The notes beneath the pieces are model-generated. The model saw only the letters and a list, made by a program, of their open reading frames with translations. It was not told the origin of the DNA and did no database searches. Both the position numbers and the translations under genes were made by a program. This document shows positions 23,438 to 35,262 of a stretch of DNA of 64,000 nt, piece by piece; position 1 is the first letter of the stretch, and each line of letters starts with the position of its first letter. The DNA is taken from contig NC_058138.1 of assembly GCF_011075055.1 (NCBI RefSeq), forward strand, positions 6,902,001 to 6,966,000, written 5' to 3'. Origin of the DNA: Mangifera indica (taxonomy: Eukaryota; Streptophyta; Magnoliopsida; Sapindales; Anacardiaceae).

Positions 23438-23510
23438 GTTGCCTTCTTACAGCTTGCGAAACCATTTGTCCTTCACCATAAACCTTAAATTTAAGTCTCT
23501 TGTATGCAAA
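23438..23510 (-). pseudogene. Unidentified C-terminal exon remnant, copy C
   Basis: The minus strand reads AYKRLKFKVYGEGQMVSQAVRRQ, in line with RLKVKVDSEGTAGFSRAETVR of copy A. The exon ends abruptly at the solo LTR, which therefore inserted into or next to it. Protein unknown. Confidence 0.45.
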
Positions 23511-24852
23511 CTTTGATTTAAAAAAAAAAAAATTTAAAGTGTTTTTTGTCTCCATTGTCCCTTTTGCATTTTAACTTTTATTTAAGGTAAGGTAACTATT
23601 CGGTACAATTTATAATTATTGCATTAAAATTATAAATTAGCATTGCTTGTTTGATACAAGTGATTACTATTCGATTAAAAAATTGATTTATTGACTTAAA
23701 ATATCTAATACACCTAATATTTTAACTTAGTTTACCAGTACACACCATTATGCTTAAATTTCTAAACTAAGTCCAAAGCGTAAACCATTTTTTAACAATA
23801 AACTAAATTTTAATAAATTATAATAGTAAGGAAGTAACATTGGAGACACGACAATAAAATAAAAAGAAATAAATAAAAAAATATCATCAATAATAAAAAT
23901 TCAAGAAAAATATAACACCAATATATACACTTAAAATATCCAATACTAACTTCATATAAATGCTATCAAAGAAAATAATAAAATTTTCTTTATTATTGAT
24001 ATATATCGAAATAGTAACATTGACTTAAAATTTTTTTTAAGTTTTCAAAATTTTATATTGAAAGATTTATTATTAATTAGTTAAAATTTTAAATATTTCA
24101 ATTATTTAATATTTTGGGTTATTATAATTTTAGTTAAATAGTTAATTACATATTTAATCCAATGTTGTATTATATACGTGACAATATTAAACTTAATTCA
24201 CTTTACTTTTATCTAATTTAATGTAAGATATTTAATCTAATCTAACGTAAAATAAAAATAAAAGAAAATTACTTACTTTTTTTAAAATAATGTCTTTTTT
24301 TAATAATTAAAGAAATAATTAGTTTTGAAATAGTGGACTGAATGAAAATTTCAAAATTTATCAAGGGTAAAAAAAAAAACCAAGGAAAAAATTCGTTAGA
24401 TTCAATAATCAAATAATTCAAAAAAAAATTCTAATAAATGTCTTAATTAATTATTTGATTCAATAATCTAGTAATATATATCAAATAAACTATACTAAGT
24501 AGATACTTTATTAAGTCCATCCAAAAATTAATTCCCAAGTTACCAAATATTGCATTAATATCAACTATAAGTGGATTTAAGTTGAGTCAAGATAGAAAAA
24601 AGAAAATTTTCAACTCCCAAATAGTTAGTTCGAGATCGAGTTTGACTCACTCAATTAACAATGTTTTTGCTAAAAAAGAAATAAAGTTATCTAAATAGGA
24701 AAATAAATCGGCAGAGAGAATCCATTGATAATTTGATTAATTTAAATTAATTTGATTCAATCTTAAATTGGGACTACCCTGCATGAGATGAGCACTAGGC
24801 TGATTTGGCTTGCGTCTAGATCTAAAATTTTAACAATAAATCATTATAATAA
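23511..24852. other. AT-rich intergenic
   Basis: No gene recognised. Very AT-rich, with many short A/T runs. Confidence 0.4.
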
Positions 24853-25370
24853 GGCCAAAGGATTTATTCCCACCCAAGGTTTATTACATTATCAAACTAA
24901 TATCTACTAAGTTTTAAAAATTTAAACTCCTACCTATACGCTATTAAAATTAATCGAACTAGTTATTTATAATAGTAAAATCGTCATTTAACCAATAATA
25001 TATTTAAAAAAATTAAATGTTATCCATTTTTCCTCAAAAGTTAGGGAATTAGCAATTTTTCCTCAAAATTAAATTTTAAAATGTTATATTTTTTTCCTAA
25101 GATTTTTTTCTTTTCTATCTCTCTTTTCAAGCATCGTCTCCCACCGAACCCTCTCTTCTTCCCCTTTTTTGGCACAGTCTTTGGACAAAGATAAAATAAA
25201 AAAATCTAAAAAGAAAAAATATAATATTTTAAAGTTTAATTATCAAAGAAATTATTAGTTTTTTAAATATAAGAGAAAAATATTTTATATTTTATTATTT
25301 TTAATATATTATTAATTAAATAATAATTTTATTTATAAAATTAATTGATTTTATTAATTTTAATGAAAAT
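24853..25370. mobile_element. Mutator-like MITE, family copy 3 (right end truncated)
   Basis: Begins GGCCAAAGGATTTATTCCCA with the family CCACCCAAGGTTTATTAC block, then the AT-rich arm, the CCTAAGATTTTT block, a short internal region with GGCACAGTCTTTGG, and the inverted right arm, which stops about 110 bp short of the expected GGCC end. It lies about 310 bp upstream of the PPR start codon. Confidence 0.75.
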
Positions 25371-25682
25371 TTTATAAGGCCAGAGATACAGCTCATTAAA
25401 AGCCCAATGGACCTATCCTGCTGCTTCAACCCAAAACTTACCCAAATGACAGCAACAAGAACTAAAACTAAAAATCACAAACTCGCGGAGGAAGTCGTTT
25501 TACAAACAACATAATAAATTCGGGGATTCAATCTCAATCACTTTAAGGTCAGTGATTAAGCTTCCTTGAAATACTTATTTCAAGTTTCAGTTTTCTTTAT
25601 TTATTTATTTATTTATTTTGTTTAGGGTTCTGTTCTGTTTGAGTGATGCCAAATTGTCTTAACTTGTTCGTAAGCTCCTTCA

Positions 25683-27830
25683 ATGGCCATTAAACTTTCA
25701 TCTTTAACATGTTCAAGCAAAATCCTCAAATGCGTTTTAACCGCGCGTATTTCTTCACTTTCGTATGCCAGTACACTCCAAGTTACTGATTATGAAGTGA
25801 AAATTCAATCTTTAAGGAATAAACTATTCCCGGATAATCTTATCCGGGTTTTGGATAGCACTGGCGACTTGAACTCCGCTGTGAAGATATTTAAATGGGC
25901 ATCTCTCCAAAAAGGGTTTCAACACACGGCTGATACTTATGGTAAGATAATTTTGAATCTGGGTTTGGCTGGAAACGTTGAACAAATGGAGGGGTTTTGT
26001 CAAAATATGATGAAAGATAAATGTCCAAATGCAAAAGAAACTCTTATTTCATTAGTTGAATTGTTTGTTCAACATAATAGAGTGAATGAGGCAATAAGGG
26101 TTCTTGTGAGTATGATTTTGGGTGGTTTTATGCCCTCAGTAGATGTATTTAACGTTTTGTTAGGTGCCATTGTGAAGAAGAAGAGAGGTTTTGAAGATAT
26201 GGTGTTTATTTATAAGGAGATGGTAAAAGCAGGAGTTTTGCCAAATGTTGATACTTTGAACTATTTGTTGGAGGTTTTGCTTGAAACTGGTAGGATTGAG
26301 TCTGCTTTGGATCAGTTTAGGAGAATGAACAAGAAAGGGTGTAGTCCAAATAGTAGAAGTTTTGAGATAATAATAAAAGGTCTTATTTTGAGCAATCGAG
26401 TGGATGATTCAGTTATCATTTTAGGCGGGATGTTTAATGCTGGATTTGAGCCAAAATTAAGTTTCTATACCTGTATAATACCACTGTTTTGTAGGGAGAA
26501 TAAACTAGAGGAGGGAATCCGACTATTAAGGTTGATGACAGCTTCAAATCTTTTGCTGGACGAGTTGATTTATACAGAGTTGATTAGATGTATGTGTGAG
26601 AACCATAGAATAGATGATGCGAATAATCTTCTTGAAGAGATGATAGAAAGTGGTAGAACACCTGCTGTTGACGTGCTTGTTGATCTAGTAGTAGGACTTT
26701 GTGCAGTAGGAAAATTTGATGAGGCCATGAATTTCTTGGAAGACAAATGTGGTTACATGACTTCTCCATACAACGCTATGCTTGAAGGTTGCTGCAATGC
26801 TGGTAAATGTTTTCTGGCGAAAAGTATCTTGGACAAAATGGCTGAGAGAAACATAACTGATTGTGATTCTTGGAATATTCTAATCAGATGGCTTTGTGAG
26901 AATATGGAAATAAGGAAAGCGAATGAACTTCTTAGTAGAATGATTAAATTTTCCAAAGTTCCTGACTCAGTCACATACTCAGCTCTTGTTGTAGGCAATT
27001 GTCAATTGAGAAAGTATGAGGATGCTCTACAGGTGTTCCATCGGGGCTGTATCAAAAATTGGGTTTTGGATTCTATATCTTATTTGGAGTTATTGGAAGG
27101 TCTTTGTCAGGCAGGAAAGATCATGGAAGCTGCTGAAGTATTTGATTACATGTCTAAGAATAAATGCTCCCTCAATCCTTCTTCTTACAGTATGCTGATA
27201 GGCAGCATGTGTCGCAGGGGACAAGTGGATAAAGCAATTAGGCTACGTGGTTTGGCTTACAGTTCTAATACTTCTTATACTACTTTAACTTACACTACAA
27301 TCATGCATGGGTTGTCAAAATTAAAAATGGCTAAAGGGATAATGGTAATTCTCTCACAAATGTTGGTAGACGGTTGTGCTCTGGATGTGGAAGTATATTG
27401 CATCCTCATACAAAGCATGAGTGCACAAAATCGATCTAAGGATTCTGCTTTCTTTTTCAATTTGATGGTCAATGAGGGTTTAGTGCCTGACCGAGAAACA
27501 ATGCATACTCTTCTGTGTTGTTTGACTAGCCAATCTGACTTGCACATGGTTTTAAGTGGGATTGATAAACTAGTTTCTGATAGTGATATTTTTGATTCAT
27601 CTATGTATAACATACTAATCAATAGCCTCTGGAAAGAGGGTCTAAAAAGTGAGGCTTCCCGATTATTGGATCTGATGATAGAAAAAGGTTGGGTACCAGA
27701 TGCTACCACTCACAGACTGTTGGTTGGATCTTTTATCAAAAGTGACACAGATGGTGAAACATTTGCATATGAGGATTCCATACAAGATAGTGTTAGCAAC
27801 ATTCTCGCTGAGGGATTGGGAAATACATGA
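25683..27830 (+). CDS. P-class pentatricopeptide repeat (PPR) protein
   Basis: Single-exon 715-residue protein, as usual for plant PPR genes. The N-terminal ~40 residues are rich in Ser, Leu, Lys and Arg with almost no acidic residues (MAIKLSSLTCSSKILKC...), so import into mitochondria or plastids is likely. From about residue 60 to 690 it is made of some 17 degenerate 35-residue helical repeats with the family signature (for example VDTLNYLLEVLLETGRIESA and SWNILIRWLCENMEIRKANE). No E or DYW extension follows the last repeat, so it is a P-class protein. These bind organellar RNA and stabilise, splice or help translate it; the RNA target cannot be read here. The start codon is the first in frame and follows an AT-rich leader. 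The MITE at 24853 lies upstream; the downstream neighbours are pseudogenes. Confidence 0.95.
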   Translation: MAIKLSSLTCSSKILKCVLTARISSLSYASTLQVTDYEVKIQSLRNKLFPDNLIRVLDSTGDLNSAVKIFKWASLQKGFQHTADTYGKIILNLGLAGNVEQMEGFCQNMMKDKCPNAKETLISLVELFVQHNRVNEAIRVLVSMILGGFMPSVDVFNVLLGAIVKKKRGFEDMVFIYKEMVKAGVLPNVDTLNYLLEVLLETGRIESALDQFRRMNKKGCSPNSRSFEIIIKGLILSNRVDDSVIILGGMFNAGFEPKLSFYTCIIPLFCRENKLEEGIRLLRLMTASNLLLDELIYTELIRCMCENHRIDDANNLLEEMIESGRTPAVDVLVDLVVGLCAVGKFDEAMNFLEDKCGYMTSPYNAMLEGCCNAGKCFLAKSILDKMAERNITDCDSWNILIRWLCENMEIRKANELLSRMIKFSKVPDSVTYSALVVGNCQLRKYEDALQVFHRGCIKNWVLDSISYLELLEGLCQAGKIMEAAEVFDYMSKNKCSLNPSSYSMLIGSMCRRGQVDKAIRLRGLAYSSNTSYTTLTYTTIMHGLSKLKMAKGIMVILSQMLVDGCALDVEVYCILIQSMSAQNRSKDSAFFFNLMVNEGLVPDRETMHTLLCCLTSQSDLHMVLSGIDKLVSDSDIFDSSMYNILINSLWKEGLKSEASRLLDLMIEKGWVPDATTHRLLVGSFIKSDTDGETFAYEDSIQDSVSNILAEGLGNT

Positions 27831-28477
27831 CAAGTTCCCATAGTTGACAATGAAACTGTAATTAAAAAGTTTCTAAATTATCCTGGTGGAAAACTCACCA
27901 TGATGGGATGTAAGCTTCTTCGGGATCTAATTTTGCAGTTTTCGTTGAGTTGCATGAGAAATCAGAGTTGGTTGAGTTGCGAGATCAGAGTTGGTCTTCA
28001 CCCAGCCATCTTATAATCTGTGACATGATGCCACTGCATTGTAAATGTTGTGGCATCATAAGCTTTTTGGTCCATTGTATTTTTTGTTAAGTACTTGTGC
28101 TTTGCTCTTTTAATTGTTATTATGGTGCAATATGCTCCATATGAACTCGGGAAATCTCTTTGTTCTGTTAAGTCATACTTAATATGATATCAGTGAAGTT
28201 AGTGCTAGGGTATTTAATTTAATCAAGTCAATTTCTGTAATATGCTCCTGTAGTCCATTACAGTATTGCCTATATTTAGCTTCAATATTACCGTATGATT
28301 TAGAATTGTTTTTATATGTTGGATTGATATCAAACAAAAAAATTGTCAATTCCCTTCCAATGCAGAAGCTTAACATTACTTTACTTTCACAGATATCAAG
28401 CAGTGCCCTAATAAGTTTGAATTCATATCAACTTGTGCATCAGACTATTTGGAATCATATTTTTGGGTAGAATTGAG
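27831..28477. other. PPR gene 3' flank
   Basis: Probably includes the 3' UTR of the PPR gene (T-rich and AT-rich signals near 28080-28140). No other gene recognised. The open frame 28179-28376 on the minus strand has no similarity I recognise. Confidence 0.4.
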
Positions 28478-28790
28478 AGGGCGGAAAGATTATAATCAGC
28501 AAATTGAGGTCTGAGGGAAGACTGGAATTGCAACCTGCAGGCCAGAGATTGTTGACCAGTATTTAGCAGCTGAAGTTCATTCTTTGATGGTAAGATTGTT
28601 GTTGAACTCTATCCAACCATAGTTGCCACAGAAGCAGTTTTCATCAAGTTCTAGTCATTGATGGAAACTTTTACCGGTGACTTGGTTAAAGAGTGATAGA
28701 GTTAGTACAAGTTTTCATCATCCGAAATTCTCACCGAGGACATGGAAATTGAAATGATAGATTAAAGATACAAATTGGTGTAACATGACA
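28478..28790 (+). repeat. Duplicated segment, copy 1
   Basis: About 310 bp (from ATTATAATCAGC to GATACAAATTGG) recurs at 30485-30765 with scattered differences and small indels. It includes GAGGGAAGACT, GTTGACCA and ATTTAGCAGCTGAAGTTCATTCTT, and GAGTTAGTACAAGTTTTCATC. The two copies flank the NYN-type pseudogene, so they may be parts of the same gene family duplicated together. The segment reads as broken coding DNA in one frame (DYNQQ..; IVDQYLAAEVHSL) but I do not recognise it. Confidence 0.8.
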
Positions 28791-29013
28791 ATACAGTTAA
28801 TGACTAATAAAAAAAGCTATAATTTAACTTGATTGCTCAAATAGGCGTTTATATATGACTTAGCTTGTCTCTCCTAATATTAATTCCTGCATTTTCCCTT
28901 GAATATGATATACTATCTAATTTATATTATATTTTGAGGAATTGTGTTTTCTAGGTTGCTGATTTTTGGGAATTTCAATGAATATTTATGGGTTATTTTG
29001 TTGAATGAGCAGG

Positions 29014-30260
29014 TGTTAAGGATGCAAGTGATAAGGAAATTCTAGTGGACCGTTTATTCTGAGCGACCTGCAAATATAATGTTAATTTCTGGAGACAGAG
29101 ATGTCTCCAATGCTCTCCATCGATTGAAGATGAAAAGATACGACATTCTGCTTGCTCAGTTGCAGAAAGCATTGGCTCTTCTCCTTGCAGTCACCAAGAT
29201 CGTATGGCTCTGGACAAGTCTTGTGGCTGAGGCCCTTCATTAATGACTAAAATTGGTAACAAATTTCAGTCCCTAATGATATGCCTTTTGCTCATGTGCA
29301 AGTTCCCTACTTGGGAAATCCTGATGAGAAATTCAGTAATAGTGCACTAGTTGATATTCTGGAAGATCAAGAAACCTGTAAATTATAATCCCAAGAGTTC
29401 TGTTATGGGCCTTGTCCGAATGGATTTGCTCATTTCAACCTTGCTCAGAATCATTATAGAAATCATTAACCACCACAGCCTTTAGTGCGAAACAATCACC
29501 CTAATCATCCTCGTAGTTCTGTCTAGAAAGGTAGTGAAGTCAGCAAATTTGATCCTATTAGCATGAATATGAACCCTGCATTGTTTAGTAAGTCACAAAA
29601 TGGACTTATAGAGCATAGGAAGCTGTTGTTTTCTTCACCAGTGAACTTAATTGACATTTCTAGCAATATCATATGAGGGATGCAAGGGTGCCAAAAACCT
29701 TCTAATGATGTCCAAAACTCTTATAGGTGTTGTGTTACTAGCATTGAACTCCTTAAAATGTGAAAAGATGATGTCAACTGAAGGTAATATTGTCAATTGC
29801 ATTTGATATGGGGATCCAAAGCATCAGGATACTAACATTAAAAAGTCCTTGGAATTGTTGTTGATCAGTATGTGGTAGTGAAGCAGAAAATTAGAAACAT
29901 GAACTTCTATGTTGGTAAGAAGAAGAAACTCTGGAAATGTGTGAACCTTATTGCTTGTAATCCTATGTGAATCTCGGAAATGGCATTGGAAAGTATTGAA
30001 AAGTTTCTAATGTCTCCTGGATGGCAATCTGCAATTGTGGCTTCTCAATGCAGGTAAATTTCCTTTGCCTGTTTAGTTTAGCCATATTTAGATTCTGGAT
30101 TTGTAATTGGACTATTTTTTTATTTTGTCTTTGTGGTTTTGCATTTTTGTTTATAGGTATGAAGCTGGTACTATTTTTAAGTATAATGTGCTTGAAAGAG
30201 TTTACATTAGGTGACATACTACAGGTCTTGAACATGGTTATTACCATAAAAAAATGGATT
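29014..30260 (+). pseudogene. NYN-domain (limkain-b1/MARF1-type) nuclease-like pseudogene
   Basis: After a splice acceptor (GAGCAG at 29013) the plus strand reads GVKDASDKEILVDRLF, then MLISGDRDVSNALHRLKMKR, YDILLAQLQKA, TKIVWLWTSLVA. This is the C-terminal half of the NYN domain of the plant family annotated as putative endonuclease or glycosyl hydrolase (usual LLISGDRDFSNALHqLrMRRYNILLAQP). Downstream decayed pieces (AHFNLAQNHYRNH, QPLVRNNHPNHPRSS, GWQSAIVASQCR then, after an intron, YEAGTIFKYNVLERVY) follow the same family order. Stops and shifts are frequent. Introns are retained, so it is a duplicated rather than a processed pseudogene. Confidence 0.82.
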
Positions 30261-30484
30261 GATCATAATCAAGCAGGATGGCAGCCAATTTTCATCAATG
30301 TTGTGGAATGCAGTCCTGAATTAGGCACTATATCTTGTTCATAAAGGTTCGACCTTGTTATTCGTGGTTGTTTCTTAGTTTTACAACACCACCCCCGCGC
30401 CCCCCCAACCCCGGAAAATGCTTTTCACTATTGCGTTTTAGCTTTCTTTCTATTTGAGTTGCTGTAGTTTGTAACAGCAAAATA

Positions 30485-30765
30485 TTATAATCAGCTCAGG
30501 TTGTGGACCGAGGGAAGACTAAAATTGCAAACAGCAGACTTTAGATTGTTGACCATTATTTGGCAGCTGAAGTTCATTCTTCAACAGTAAGATTGATTTT
30601 GAACTCAAGCTACAGTTGCCACAGAAGCAGTTTTCACCAACTCTTACTGGAATTTGTTAACTTGGTTTAACAGTTACAGAGTTAGTACAAGTTTTCATGA
30701 GCTGAAATTCTCGCCTAGAAAATGGAAATTGAAATGATAAATTGAAGAGACAAATTTGTCTAAAG
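30485..30765 (+). repeat. Duplicated segment, copy 2
   Basis: Second copy of the 28478-28790 segment, in the same orientation about 2 kb downstream. Shared blocks include GGACCGAGGGAAGACTAAAA, TTTGGCAGCTGAAGTTCATT and CCACAGAAGCAGTTTTCA. Confidence 0.8.
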
Positions 30766-31711
30766 AGACCATATTGTTGTAATTTAACTCAATTGCTCTC
30801 TCGCACCCTCGCGCACGTATATGGATCATAGAATTCTTTTCCTTTTTTATAACCAGGCTCTAGCCCAGTTTGTCAACTGGTAAATCATGGGGCACAGTAA
30901 CTGAATCCATAATCAGAGCATCTGGTCCATTAAGAGTCCACCTTGCATGGGATCATAGAAATAACCAGGAAATTCAGGTATTTAACAATCAGCTTATCTT
31001 ATAGAAGTTCAGGACCAAGTTGGTTTACCAAGGAAAGCAGGATGATTAAATTTCAAAATCCAAATGCATAATACAGATGCAACAAGCACTTTAAGCATGA
31101 AAATCACCCATATTTGCAGAATTCTGAAACAATTGATATGTTGAAAGCTAAACAGAGATAAAAGCTTAAGCTGATTTTGATATTACAATAAACATCGGAG
31201 GTGTTAGTAGATGACATGTTATAGTGAAAAAGCACATGATAAGTTTTTAATATATTTTTCACCATGTTAAACTATCCAAAATTTTATTTTCATTATAATT
31301 TTGGATAAATGATCACTACTAAAATTATTAGTAAATTAACTAAAATTAAAACTTAAACCTATCGGTTACTTACCTTTTGCTTTTGTCAAGATGGAGAACA
31401 AACACATTTTGCCTTTGGACGAACCTTTTGAACTTACTCATGACTGCAAAGTGTGTGTAGTGTTTTCATATTTAGAATCAAACACGATATACATTTCATA
31501 CAAAAACTTATTATCATTTATTGTTATAGATAAAAGTTCTAACATATTTTGAATTTATAATAATTTAGTCCTACGGTCTAAAAATAATAGCTGTAGTAAA
31601 CAAAAAGTTGTATTTTTCCAATATTTTTTAAATTTATCTTCCATTTGTTTTGTAGGAGGTAAAAAATGTGATGACATATCTAGTCTTTAAAAATAAAACT
31701 AATATTCATTA
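30766..31711. other. Intergenic, no recognised gene
   Basis: No open frame or element recognised. A C-rich patch (ACCACCCCCGCGCCCCCC) lies just upstream, at about 30387-30415. Confidence 0.4.
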
Positions 31712-31720
31712 TACAATATA

Positions 31721-32456
31721 GGCCAAAAGACATATTCCCATCCGAGGTTTATTCTAAACTCAAATTGGTATTGGCTAAATATTAAAAACTCAAACTCCCA
31801 TTCATGAGGTGTTAAAATTAATAAAAACAGTTAATTTTAAAGGCAAAATCATTATTTAACTAATAATATATTAAAATTAATAAAACATTATCCCTTTCCC
31901 CCTAGGTTTAGAAAACTAACAATTCTCCCTCTCAAAAAAATTAAACTTTAAAAAATCACATTTTTCCCTTACTAGGTTTTACATTTCTAGTGAGTTTTCT
32001 TTGGCCCTTTCTCTCTCCGATGACTTTATCTCCCTCTAACAATGATCTTGCCCTTCACTAGAGTCTTTGTCATTGGCATGTCTTCGTTAAAGATGAAGAG
32101 ATTAGTCTTCATTAAAGACGAAGATTCCGAAAACAGTCGTCAAACTGAGATAAGGTCGCTAGAGAAAGAAAGAGTTGGAGAAACTCACTAGAAAATACAA
32201 AACCTAACAAAGGAGAAAATGTGATTTTTTAAAATTTAATTTTTGGTGGGAAATTGTTATTTTTCTAAACCTAGGGAAAAAATGGATAATGTTTTATTAT
32301 TTTTAATATATTACTAGTTAAATAACGATTTTACCCTTAAAACTAATTATTTATGTTATTTTTAACACTTCATAAGTGAGAGTTTGAGTTTCCAATACTT
32401 TGTGGGTACCAATTTGGATTTTCAATAAACCTTAGGTGGGAATGTGTCTTTTGGCC
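31721..32456. mobile_element. Mutator-like MITE, family copy 4 (best preserved)
   Basis: 736 bp. Ends GGCCAAAAGACATATTCCCA and its inverse (..GGGAATGTGTCTTTTGGCC), flanked by a perfect 9-bp duplication TACAATATA at 31712-31720 and 32457-32465. A 9-bp duplication is the mark of Mutator-type transposition. The inverted arms run for roughly 280 bp each (blocks CCCCCTAGGTTTAGAAAACTAAC and inverse; TTTTACATTTCTAGTGAGTTT and inverse), leaving a loop of about 170 bp with AAGACGAAGA-type motifs. No coding capacity. Confidence 0.95.
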
Positions 32457-32559
32457 TACAATATAAAACTAAACAAGTTGTGTAGGATAGTAAATTCTTG
32501 AACATATATGCGCAGAATTTTTTAATGGCTATAACATATTGATTAAAGCACAACCAATT

Positions 32560-33700
32560 TCTCAATCATTTTCAGTAGAAAAAAAAAAACATGATTTTTA
32601 TGATCTTTCGGTTGTGTGTTAAGAATTGGGTTATTATTGTTTTATATCCATAACAAAATTTTTAACATTAAATAAGTTAAGTTCTATCAAGCTTTAACAA
32701 CAATATTTTTTTCCTATTTAAACCAATTTGTTTTCACATTATGCTATGCATTTAAATATGCAGAAAACAATGAAACATAAGTCATGATGACACATCTAAT
32801 AGTATATATTTCATCTTTTGCTAAACACGTTCTCTTTTGTACTATTAAATTTATTATATAAAAAATATATTTAATATGAAATAATTTTCCAACCATTAGT
32901 AAACTTAAATATTTCATCATTAAATTAAAAATTATATCATTAGATTTTACATTATCAAATGCAATAGAGAAATATTTTTATTTATTTTATATTCATTAAA
33001 GATGTTAGCAAATGTTGTATAAATGGTTATACTAGTATGAGAATACTCTAACACTCTAAATACAATATGCATAGTTGCCAAATAGAATCAATAAAATAAG
33101 CATTTGCACAAATATACCATAAATCTTGATTATTTGGTGTCCACAAATTAGAAATCATTGATATAATACTATTAAAATTATTTAGTTCATTTATAGTTTT
33201 AATTTTAATCAAATGAAAATTTATAACTATATATGATCTTAATATTGTAATAGGAACTTTTTTAAAGACTAGTTAAACAGTATTTGCATCATCCACTATT
33301 ATATTGTATTTTTGACATAAAAAGGGGTTAATCAGCAACGATTATGTATCTGACCATATGGTCTTGCATTACTTGTTGATTGTGGGTAAAGTTGAACATT
33401 TCTCTCATGCTAGAACTAAATGGCTAACTTGGAAAAGATTCACAAACTAATCTTGATCTTGTAAAGACAATCTATCATTGCTCATTCAAGTGTTGTGGTA
33501 GTTTTTATAATACTCATTTATATGCCAACAAAGATATTCAATGCCCTCCAAACTTGCACATGTTAAACATGAATCACAATATTTGTACTTTGCTCGTTGA
33601 ACCAATTTACCACTTATGTTATCCTCAACTAATCAAAATGCTCCAACGTCATCGATTTTTGCTTTCTTTTTCTTTCTCGATGGTGTTGCATGCTTCTAAG
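32560..33700 (-). pseudogene. Decayed hAT transposase with BED zinc finger
   Basis: The minus strand shows, in family order with many stops and shifts: a basic N-terminus (ATPSRKKKKAKIDD) and a BED finger (LVQRAKYKYCDSCLTCASLE, then LCWHINEYYKNYH) at about 33560-33690; the NLWTPNNQDLWYICANAY / FIDSIWQLCILYLE block (usual DLWTS...Y..lTaHFID..W.L) at about 33060-33200; and FDNVKSND, then LFHIKYIFYIINLIVQ (usual DNAS.ND..., ..iRC.aHilNLiVq) at about 32820-32960. No intact frame. Terminal repeats were not found. Confidence 0.78.
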
Positions 33701-33703
33701 ACT

Positions 33704-34990
33704 GAAAATCTTCATCAAAATATTAATTATTAGGACCGATTAGATTGATATAATTTCATAAGGACACCAACAATTATATTCCAATTAGATTATTGGGACA
33801 TGCGCTTGATGGCTAGGGTTTGCGAAGAGACACTCTTTAATTATGAACTTGCATTCTTATAAATGGTGTATGTCATGAATGGTCGTTCATCTTACTTATC
33901 ATGAACGAGCATTCATGACTTGTGAATGGTCGTTCATGGTTAGGTTAATGTCAAATTGAGTTAATTCAATCATACTGAACAAACTTAGTTCATTCTAGAA
34001 TTCATACCATCTCATATACACTAAGATTATCACTAAGTAATCATTTTCCTTAGAGTTCGAATCAACTATTTTATATATGTGACCCATAAGTACTCTACAA
34101 AATTAATAATATCTAGATTCGGATCGAATCTAAACACAAATCAAGATTGACCTCTAACAATGCATTATAGCCACCTAATTGATAGTGTCAGTGCACTACT
34201 CAGTTTTTTTAACTACACGATTTTGAATAACTTGATCCTTTTGTCAGTCAATCTCTTAAGATTGAGACACGAATGCGTGTTTATCTTATTGATTTCTTAA
34301 TATCAACTAATATATATCAATAACCGAATGACCTAGACCGGATTTAGACATAATCTCACTGTGGCCACATCTTCAAGTGTTTATGATGTCTTTTAGTATT
34401 CTCATGTAAGATATCCCCTCTCATGCTCGATAAGCGATGAATTCTCTTTTAATCCATCATAGCCTCTATATGGTTATGTATAATATGACCAATCTCAATT
34501 TAACATCAAATCATATTAATCCTTGTAAGAGACGATTCGATAACCTTAAGTTTAAATATCACATTTACCTGTGAGTTAAAGTATTTATTCTATAGACATA
34601 ATAACAACCATCCATATGAAAATCTTTATGTTTATCTAATGAAAACGTTCACAATGTGCACTCATATGTTGCACAACCTATCAGCTAACAACTTTGACAT
34701 GTGAGAACTGTCGTTACCCTTCAATGGGGTTGTTCATCACTATTATTTATAGCCTTAGTTATAGTGATATCAGAATTATGGACATTTCTAAAATGGTCAT
34801 CTAATATATATAGGTTTCCCACGATCAGTTGTCTGATCTCCTTGTCATGATTCTATCATTTTAAAGATATATTATTCGTATAAATATATTATGTTAACAT
34901 TAATATGCGTGAATAATATAATACATTTTATTAATAAATTACACAATTACAAATGTACAAATCGACTAACTTTAGGGCACTACCCTAACA
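33704..34990 (-). mobile_element. Possible solo LTR (copia-like ends)
   Basis: The right end, read on the minus strand, begins TGTTAGGGTAGTGCCCTAAA, like many plant LTRs. Content includes near-palindromic repeats of ATGAATGGTCGTTCATG at 33876-33938. The left boundary near 33704 is a guess and no matching 5-bp duplication was found, so this is tentative. Confidence 0.4.
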
Positions 34991-35262
34991 ACCATTACAT
35001 TAGCATGTTTTTTTTATATTACAAGAAAAAAAATCACAATAGCCAATAACATATCAAAATTAACTATAGAAGGAAAGACTATCTACTTACCTCTCTTCCA
35101 TTGGCCAAGTAAAACTTCACTTGACAATGATTCCTGATGGTCCAAACTCCTTCCAGTGCTCTTTTGGCTTCACAAAATCCTCTTCGCTCACTCACTTTTG
35201 CTTTGAAATACGGTTAAGTGCAAAGTGAGCCAAATAGCCGCAAATCATCAAACTTCATTGAA
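34991..35262. other. Intergenic or LTR-like remnant
   Basis: A phrase of the form CTACTTACCTCTC followed by sequence around 35090-35220 resembles 38400-38500 weakly, so this may be an LTR piece of the gypsy fragments next to it. No gene. Confidence 0.3.

Noticed and set aside
25371..25381. GGCC at 25378 as the right end of MITE copy 3
   Set aside because: The adjoining sequence lacks the inverted TTGGGTGGGAA block and the flanks do not match the left flank, so the right end is considered truncated.
27016..27709. Secondary frames overlapping the PPR gene on both strands
   Set aside because: Shadows of the 715-residue PPR frame, which has clear repeat motifs throughout.
33876..33938. Short repeats with regular spacing resembling a CRISPR-like array
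   Set aside because: Only two or three near-palindromic copies in both orientations in a plant LTR-like region; no spacers or cas genes.
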